DNA of 64,000 nt from Siderastrea siderea (lineage: Eukaryota > Cnidaria > Anthozoa > Scleractinia > Rhizangiidae): positions 45,630,033-45,694,032 of the forward strand of contig OZ034967.1 of assembly GCA_964030785.1 (NCBI GenBank), written 5' to 3'. Each line of letters starts with the position of its first letter. Position 1 is the first letter of the stretch. The position numbers and the translations under genes were made by a program. Of the stretch, positions 56,048 to 64,000 are shown piece after piece. The notes under the pieces are model-generated. The model was not told the origin of the DNA, searched no databases, and saw nothing but the letters and a program-made list of their open reading frames with translations.

Positions 56048-56857
56048 GATATATAGATTTAGCCAAGCCTAAAAGCGGAGCCCCCCCCCCCCCCCCCCTT
56101 TTTGTTTTGTTTGTTTGTTTATTTTTTTATTAATTTTTTTTTTTTGGTGGCAGTTATTAATTTGTGAAAATACTCTCACTCAAGTCGTTAAATTAAAAAA
56201 AAAGAAAGAAAAAAGAGAAGAAAAAAATTGGTACCCTCGCTGAGAGCCGAACGCGGGAGGTCGGCGTCTGAAGCCAGACATTAGTCCGCTAGGCCATGAG
56301 CGCTCAATGTCATTTTTCATGTTAATTTTAATACTTATTTCTTTCTTCGTGACAAGCTGCCTCTCAACATGAAAATGCTGGTATTTTTCCTGTCAGAATG
56401 TGTTCGGGACGCCGTAAAAACCATGGTTGTGGGCAGAAAAAACCAAAAAGCACTAGCTCTGCTATATTTGGCGTCGAAACCGCTGCGAAAAGCTGCGAAC
56501 TCAAGCGGTGTGCCGACCGAGTTTGAACAGAACCGACGAGGCAAATTTGAACTTTTTGCCTGAACTTTATCGCCTTATTTCTTTCGCCTAAATTGAAATT
56601 TTCCCCTTCCACCAAAAAGGCAACTAAGTGTTCTTTTGAACTTTATTTTTTTTATTAACAAATTTGTTTTTGACTTTTGTTGTCTTTGCTTGTATTGGTA
56701 GCCCTCTGGTGCGGACGGACGGACGTACGGATGTACGGACGTACGGACGGACGGTCACGTGACTATTACGTCACTACCAAAGTTTTTTGGCTTCATAGGT
56801 TACCAAATTTCCTTAGCAATGGAGCTCCGCTGACGCGCTAGCGCGCTGACTCCGCTA
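56048..56857. mobile_element. ~810-bp composite insertion (copy 2 only)
   Basis: Copy 1 reads GTTAATTTCT-ATCAATTAAATG without a break (~32,727). Copy 2 has ~810 bp here. The insert has AGCGGAGC near its left end and GCTCCGCT near its right end, a poly-C tract, a tRNA-like head, and a run of GGACGGACGTAC units (56,712-56,752). A 64-codon frame (56,369-56,563) resembles nothing known to me. There is no clear target duplication. Confidence 0.7.
56235..56306 (-). repeat. tRNA-like SINE head
   Basis: On the minus strand there is a good A box (TGGCCTAGCGG), an anticodon-arm-like hairpin (GTCTG ... CAGAC) and a B-box-like GCGTTCGGCTC at the right spacing. It is followed by pyrimidine-rich sequence with T runs. 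The acceptor ends do not pair fully. It is a tRNA-derived SINE or tRNA pseudogene inside the copy-2 insertion. Confidence 0.5.
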
Positions 56858-59800
56858 TCAATTAAATGACTAGTTACCGAGGGGGTAAAAAACACCAAAA
56901 AGGAAAAACGTTGTGTTGTGTAGTCTAAATTGGAAAAAAATATTATAGTGTCATAAAACAGCTCCTTAGTTTGTTGTGGGAAAAAAACTATCACTTCTAC
57001 CCGAATTTTGATTCCAGTGCTTAGGATTACGACATTCTGCAATTCAGTTCAGTGCATTTCGGACCGAAGTCTTTACAATACTGCCGTCCTGACAGTGATA
57101 CAAGACTCCGCTTCCGTTTCAAATGGAAGTTTTTCATTTTCTTTTGCGTTAATTTCCTTTCAGGGTTTACACTAATTTGTCTTGTAAGTTTCTGAACCAC
57201 GGTGACTTTACTTTACCGTCGTTTTTTCCATGTTACTTCTTCGCGATTTTTCCTGAAACTTACTAATGCCAAAAATATATGGTGATTGAAACTCGCAATT
57301 ATATTTTGTACTCTGTCTTCTATCCCAATCAAACGGTTCATGTGGTTGCCCAACGATTTTAAAGTCCCAGCAGTAAAACTCGAGCAAGAAAACTTGAAGA
57401 ATGTGATGTTGTTGGTCTATTCGACCCAGTGAATAATATTTATTCTTTTTGTATTGCGCGGGTTCCATACGGAAATGCTCACCCGCGCATAACAATAATA
57501 CAAATTACATATAAATTTACAATAATTTAAAAAAGTTCTCTCTCAAATTTACAACGATTATTACTTAATTATTACTTGATCAAGCTGAAACAGCCACATT
57601 TTAAATTAAACACGTTCTTTTCGCAATAATATTTTATGGAAGACCTTACTTGCCCAAATAAATAACTCGGCTTTCATGTCGTTTTTCCTTTTTTTTTTTG
57701 TAGTACAAAACTGTACTTACTGTTTCTTAAATTTTATAGGATATCTCATCGAGGGGAGGAACGTGTACATTTCTCGAGCGTCAGGTGACGACAGCTGGTC
57801 ATGTGATCAATGGAATCCCTGTAAAACCATTTGGCGGGCAGTCACGATGGCATCACGTGGCGATCAAATTCACTTAGACGGCACTAACACTGACAAAGAA
57901 CCCTACACCTGTCAACCAGGAACGTCTGAGCATCCGGGTATTTACATCAATACAAGTCTGTCTCTGATAGGATATGGCATTTCCAGGCCTCAGATACGAT
58001 GCTCGGAAGGAACGAATTTGGCGATTGACGGATCTGCTGATGGAGACGCAACGAACGTAACATTTTCAGGTCTATTCTTTAATGAAAGTTCCGTGAATTT
58101 TCAAGATTCTTCTGCTAACATCGAGGATTGTAAATTTGTTGCAAGCAAACAAGGTGTGAAGTTCGTAATACACACCAAGATTGTTTCAAGTCTTCACATT
58201 TCAAATTCGGCCTTCTCTAGAAACAGGGAGTGTTTTTCAGTTGTTGTGAACAGTACAAAGAATCCATCACAGGGTATTCAGGCGATGTTTAAGGTGACAA
58301 ATGCCTCCTTTGATGGCAATGTGTTGTCAGATGAGAGGGCATGCATCTCATTCACTGCAGTGCCTTACGGTAACCAGTCTGTAAGCTGTGATGTTACCCT
58401 GGAGAATGTAACATTTTCTCATAACAAGTTCAGTTCAAAAGGTCTTGTTTTCCTGAAGATGGATAATGGCAACCACAATATCCATCTTCAGAACGTGACA
58501 TTTGCTAACAACAATCCGTCATCAGGCCGAGATGTTTTAACACCTAGTGATTATAGTGAATACATCGTTCACACCTCTGGTGTAAGTATTTTCATCAAGT
58601 CAAGCAATTTTACAAGTAAGGCTGCACGGTCTTTCAATGTAAGTGCATCGAATATTTCACTGCAGATCTTTAATTCCAGTTTTGTTGGGCACAGAGTCGA
58701 AGGAAATGGAGGAGTCATATCCCTGAGAGGAACCGATCTTTGCAAGTTAAACGTGTCTGGATCATCGTTTGTTAACACGACTGGTGCTCAAGGTGGGGCG
58801 ATCAACATCGAATGCACCAGTTTTTCTAGTGTCAGCTTTGAAGACAATGTTTTTACGAATACCTCGGCTGTCAGTGGAAAAGGAGGAGCGGTGTACATTG
58901 ATTCGCCTGGTTCGCGCTTAAACTATTCTGAATCCTCAACAAACGACTGTAATGGCCAAATTGCTAAGCATCTTTCTCAAATCAACATTACCAAGTGTGA
59001 TTTTAACAACGCCAGAAGTTCCGCTTCGGGAGGTGCTGTATATGTCAGTGCTTTTAAAGCGTCAGTAAGACTATGTTACTCAACCTTTGCAAACTGCACT
59101 GCTATGGTCGCGGAGGAGGCGTTTTTATTAAGGATTCGATATCAGCAAAAACAAAACCAGGCACTAGTTTGCTGTTGAGTGTGCAAGGCTCCCGTTTCAT
59201 AGGATGTAACTGCAGATCGACCTTTATGAGTCACGGTGGATCATTAAGCGTTTTATACGAAAACCAAATCCAGATTTGTATCAACAAAAGTTATTTTATG
59301 TCCAATTATGCTGACTTCGGTGGAGCCATGGACATCTTCCCTGACAAATCACAAGGTGCATGCTGGGTTACAATAGAACGCTCAACATTTTCAGACAACA
59401 CTGCAAGTGTTCAGGGTGGTGCCATTTCCATGTCTGGAAACAGCCAAAGTGTACTTACCCTCCAAACAGTGACCATGGAAAATAATAGAGCTGAATACGT
59501 CGGCGGAGCGGTTAACGTGAACTCCAGTTTTGCGCTTAACGTGCATCAGTCTCGATTTATTAATAACACAGCTAGTTCGTTTAGTGGTGGAGCAATTTTC
59601 GTATCCAAAGTTAGCATACTTGAGGTAGAGGAATGTCATTTCGACACCAATTACGTCAGGGACAACGGACACGGAGGCGCAATATCTGTTTTATTTAACC
59701 TGCTAAAGTCTGCCACATCCCTTTTAATAACCAGCACGACGTTCGACAATTGTTGGACTAGACTAGGTGGGGGCGCTTTATACCTAGGCATAAGTAGCGA

Positions 59801-62156
59801 AAATGTAAGTCTCAACGTTAAAGGGTCCCTATTCATGGATAATTATTCGCTAAAAGGACAAGGTGGTGCCATAGCAATTCAACTGGATCCAGATATTCCA
59901 AAAGATCGAGGATGTATCAAGCCACCTTTAGCCTTCCACAATGGTAGCGATTTTCCGTCTTGGGTGTACAAGGGCCATCTGACATTTGAGGATACAACAT
60001 TTGAGAGAAATGCTGCGCTTTCTGGGGGCGCACTGCATTTAACTAACGGAAAGGCAGTGTTTCGGAATTGTTCTTTTATTAATAATTTTGTTTCGACTCT
60101 CGGAGGGCATATATACACAGTGGCTGGATCAGCAAGCCTTGTAGTACAAGACAGTCTCTTCAAACAAACCATGAATGAGTTATTTCTTCTTCAGATGAGC
60201 TACTCAATGGCTTCGTTTATTCATGCAGAAAGTTCAGGAGCATTAAGACTGCACAATACCACAATGGACAAAAGGCCATATGACAGTGACAATCCTGTAA
60301 TACAGGTAATAAACGGCAGATTGATAGATTTTGGAAACGACACTTTGACAAAATTTCTTTGTCCTGTTGGAAGACAGGTTAAAATTATTAATTTCACTGC
60401 ACAAGAAGACAGGACTCAGATAAACAAAAACCCTTGCATGATTAAAGTAACCACTCTTGAGTTTAGCTGTATAGCATGCGCAGTGAATTCTTACAGTCTG
60501 CAGCGCGGTCGTGCTTTTGGATCGCGGTTAGCACCAGGATTTAAGTGTCTCCCCTGCCCGTTTGGAGCAAACTGTTCTCAAAATGTAATCGCCGAACCTA
60601 ACTTCTGGGGGTTTCAAGAGCAAGTTACTCCACCAACACTTAAGTTTATAATGTGTCCTTTGGGGTATTGTCGTCCTCCTCAAAAAACACCTTTCACTGA
60701 ATACAGTAGTTGCCAGGGTAACAGAGCTGGTGAATTGTGCGGGAAGTGTAATAAGTCTTACACGGAGACTCTTTACTCTACAAACTGCAGACCGTCACAC
60801 GAGTGCAAGGATTACTGGTTTTGGCCTGTGGCTTTAGTTTATGTATCAATCATGGCGTTGTACTTTACATTTAAGCCTCCCATTGTGCCCTGGATCAAGT
60901 GTCAAATCTTGTGGTTCAAAGAGCGTGAACCTGCGAACGAGGATAATAACTTTGACAAGGGTTATGTAAAGATTGTATTTTACTTGTATCAGGCAGCAAA
61001 CCTTCTCCTCGTCTCCAACTCAGCACAGCATATTCTTCAGACCAAATTTATCGAGCCTTTCATTGGACTGTTCAACTTCCAACAAAGATTTTCTCCAAGC
61101 GGATTGATTTGTCCCTTTCCTGGTCTCACGGTGGTAACTAAGCAGCTGTTTTCTGCATCCCACGTGTTTGGCACTTTATTTATGATAGTTATCTTCTACA
61201 TATTGCGTTGGGGAGCTCAGAAGTTTCGAGGTCAAGAAGCCCCGTGTGTTGCTCCCTATATTGGCGGCATTATACAAACCACATTGCTAGGATACGCAAC
61301 TCTTGCTTCTGTCAGCTTCAACCTGCTACGCTGTGTTCCCATTGGCTCCGAGAAACGCTTGATAGACGATGGTAACGTTGTGTCTTTTCAGTGGTGGCAA
61401 TACATTTTGATTGCATTCATCTGCACGTTCATTGTACCTTTTGTGTTTGTGTTGCTCTGGGGTTCTTTTAAGGTTTACAGTCGAACCATTTCTGTGGGAA
61501 AGTTTTTACTGGCCTGTTGTTTGCCACTGCCATTTTTGCTTTACTGGTCATACGTCTCTTTGTTCGGTAAGGCAAGAAGTGTAACCAACCAAGACTCATC
61601 TCCAAGCCAGTTGTCGAGGAATTCTGTGGAGAGGGTTCTTTACGACTGTTTTAAGAGGCCTAAAGATGGACGAAAACTTTCTTTGAGTTGGGAAGGTGTC
61701 ATGATCGGTCGCCGACTGATTCTTGTTGTGTTGAAGGCTTTTATCAGCGATCCAATGCCTCGTCTTCTCACTATGAGTTTCTTCTGTGTTTTGTTTCTTC
61801 AGCATCACCAGATGACTCAGCCATTTCGTGATGGTATTGCTAACACAGCAGAAACCTTTTCTTTGCTGTCAATTGTTGTGCTGGCTCTTATAAACGTGTT
61901 TTTTTCTTCCTTTCTGTCTTTGGCTGTTCCATTTAACGATCATTTTAGTCCCTGGTGGAATGCCTGCCAAGTAGTGGAAATTGTCATTCTAAGTGTTGTT
62001 CCTGCTGTCTTTGGTCTCGTTTTGATCGCAGCTGTGTTGTCTCAGTTGTGTCGCCTAACTGTTGTGATTTGTAGTTTTCTGTGTCACTTGTTTTGGGTTT
62101 GTTTCAGCTCGTTTTGCAGAAAACAGGGAGATGAGTTAAGACCACTTTTGGCTTAA

Positions 62157-64000
62157 GCAAACTGAACCCTTCTTTTCTCTGTATTGAACGCTTCATATCA
62201 TACCTGCTTTTTACACAGGGCACTTACCGAGAACTTTGTTTCCTCAAATTGCCTGATTAAGTCGTCAGAAATTCCAAGTACATCATAAAATCATTATTGT
62301 AAAAGTATTCATTGTGCGTGGCTATACAGGAGCTTCTATTCTCGTGATAACGTGAAAGTGAATTGTATATATTTACTGAGGATAGAATGATTTGTTTCTC
62401 CTAATCAATTGGCATCAAGAGACAAAAATAGCGGAGATCTCGATCTCTTTGATTTAATAATAATAATAATAATAATAAATTTCGGCTATTGGTTTTGTTG
62501 TTTGTCCATATCACTTGTAGAAAGCATTATACCCCTATTTCGAGCACTCGAGAGAACAGGTGAGTTATTTCTGCGATAGCAGAATTCACAGATTTTTAGA
62601 ACGGCCTATAGTAGTGGTAGTTTTTTTAGGTTACTGGGAAAATCAATGAAAAACTATTTAGTGTTTCTTAAGCCCACACTATGAGTGTTTCCAAGGTCAG
62701 TATTGCCTTTTTCTCCAGACAAACTTTTGAGGAGAGAATTTGTCAGACGTAGTTTGTTTTCCTCCCCGTTAGTACCTGGGGAGAGGAGGGGGGTTGGGGT
62801 CCTCCGTCAATATAAGCTACACAGGTATTTGAGCCGTTTGTTGATTGGAGTAGAGTGAATATATTGACATTTGGCTTTTAAAAAGTGGGAAAGTGTTAGG
62901 GCTACTTAAGATTCTGAATTAAAGATTCAAAATTATTATTAAAGGCGTAAGAGGACACTCAAGGCTGAATTAAAGTTCCCGTACGGCTGGTCAGTTCTAA
63001 AGCCAGCTTTTTCTTCTTTTCTTGAGACTGAGAAACTTTTAACTCTTGCAAAAGCAAGGAGGGAAAGAATATTTCACTCCGCTCTTTACATGTCTGATTG
63101 AGATCCGGCAAATTCCTTCATTTCGTGAAAAAAAAATAGAATGCAGACTTAAAATAATATGCTCAGTAGGTCACAAAAAATAATGCCAATGTGTCGATTA
63201 CACTATCTTATTCATGGGCACCGGAAGCGTGCTGTCGCTTGATTGGCTATTTTCTTCGGAACCCAAAGACCCAAGGTAAATAACCCAGTAACTGTCACGG
63301 GCCCTTTATGTTGATCTTTTGTAATATCTATGGATACTATTAACGCCACAGTAAATTTACTTTAGTAAACAGCTGCCACGTACTTAAGTTTATTTTTACC
63401 GTGATAAAACGGGCCAGTGTAACTTATATAGACAAAAGACAAACTTACTAGAACGAGAGAGTTGGACGAACGAGCTCTTCTTTAACCCTCATCCATTAAC
63501 TTTCAGCCCTGAATAAAAACAAAACAAAGATCGTCGATAACTCCTCCAAGAGCTGGCGCGTGAAATTTAATTCCGTGACCGAAAAACGTCCAATGCGTCT
63601 CACACACCCACTTTACTAGAGGAAGCTCTCGAGAAGTGTCAAAAAAAATTGAAAAAGTCAAAGTCGAAAATGCGCTATATCGAGCCCATGAAAATAGCTG
63701 AGAGTACAAGAAAAAATCTTGATTGATATAAACCCAGATTGCGGAATGGCAAAAGCTGGATATCAATTATGAATTTATCAATTGGAAAAAGAAAAAAAAA
63801 CATTTAGGCTGCAGGATGTTAGTTGTCGAATGCGACCACTGTCTGGATCAAACTGACTGTGTTCGTGAAATAATTTTAAATCTGCACACAGCATTGAAAT
63901 GGCATACCGTGGCATGGCACGACATAACATCGGGTTTAACCAACTATTTAAACCTTCTGCGACAATAAGCGAAGAGAACTGACAGTTTCTCAGAAAGAAC
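62157..64000. other. 3' flank of receptor copy 2
   Basis: Matches 38,010-39,853 with a few small indels (for example an extra CTGTCTGG near 63,840). No gene or element is recognised. Confidence 0.5.

Larger units (their letters stand above)
53013..62156 (+). pseudogene. Receptor-like gene copy 2, broken by a 1-bp deletion
   Basis: Exons 53,013-53,073 (signal peptide) and 57,740-62,156 match copy 1 with the same phase-1 splice. The main exon is 4,417 nt against 4,418 nt: one A is missing after GCTATGG at 59,107. The frame then leaves the beta-helix and stops at 59,178, giving a predicted 499-residue secreted fragment. Downstream of the shift the original frame stays open to the normal stop at 62,156. 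About 19 substitutions separate the copies, including a Cys-to-Ser change (VVCFQ to VVSFQ) in a membrane region. It is either a very young pseudogene, an allele, or an assembly error. Confidence 0.8.
45282..64000. repeat. Segmental duplication, copy 2 (cut by window end)
   Basis: Starts at AACTGTGAGCGTTGAAATG, matching 20,974. It continues collinear with copy 1 to the end of the window, which corresponds to 39,853 of copy 1. If the tandem copy is complete, about 5.4 kb more should follow, including another version of the receptor pseudogene. Confidence 0.9.

Noticed and set aside
57676..57740. In-frame upstream ATG with a hydrophobic stretch as an alternative start of receptor copy 2
   Set aside because: It depends on a T-rich insertion absent from copy 1 and crosses the splice acceptor; the separate signal-peptide exon at 53,013 is conserved in both copies and fits the phase.
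27913..62156. Bacterial contamination, because the ectodomain resembles chlamydial Pmp proteins
   Set aside because: The genes have an intron, lie between animal-type genes and transposons, and carry many membrane spans not found in Pmp autotransporters.

Overview
The window is eukaryotic nuclear DNA from an animal, most likely an anthozoan cnidarian such as a stony coral. The evidence is: spliced genes with GT-AG introns; a giant spectrin-repeat gene; intronless BTB-BACK-PHR genes; multi-membrane-span proteins with Pmp-like beta-helix ectodomains, which I associate with cnidarian gene sets; Penelope-like retroelement fragments; and many short inverted-repeat elements. The phylum call is an inference, because no search was run. 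The whole window is AT-rich, with poly-G/C runs and microsatellites.

Layout. (1) 1-22,397, + strand: the 3' part of a large spectrin-repeat gene. I reconstructed 21 exons with consistent phases, ending in a stop at 22,397. Its introns hold a ~104-bp minisatellite at several places, several MITE-like families, a 797-bp inverted-repeat transposon with target duplication, nested elements with a Penelope-type reverse transcriptase fragment, and a LINE tail. (2) 20,974-45,281: first copy of a ~24.3-kb duplicated unit. It holds the last two spectrin exons, a 5S rRNA-derived repeat, an intronless BTB-BACK-PHR gene (- strand), and head-to-head with it a two-exon gene for a 1,492-residue secretory-pathway protein. 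That protein has a signal peptide, a GGA-repeat beta-helix ectodomain, a Cys-rich module and many membrane spans. Further on lies a degenerate third copy of the 3' half of that gene. (3) 45,282-64,000: second, tandem copy of the unit, cut by the window end. It carries the two spectrin exons as an orphan fragment, a second intact BTB gene, and a second receptor-like gene broken by a single-base deletion at about 59,107.

The two copies are nearly identical in coding sequence: about 97% for the BTB protein and about 98.7% for the receptor-like protein by residue count. They differ by clean insertions and deletions, which makes them a natural before/after comparison: a 470-bp element with target duplication only in copy 1; ~570-bp and ~810-bp insertions and a 234-bp local duplication only in copy 2; and a ~1.3-kb deletion in copy 2.

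The most interesting system is the divergent BTB-PHR / beta-helix multi-span receptor pair, amplified as one unit next to an older decayed receptor copy. This looks like a birth-and-death gene family of unknown function. A segment just upstream of the receptor start codon is also conserved in all three receptor copies and is a candidate promoter element.
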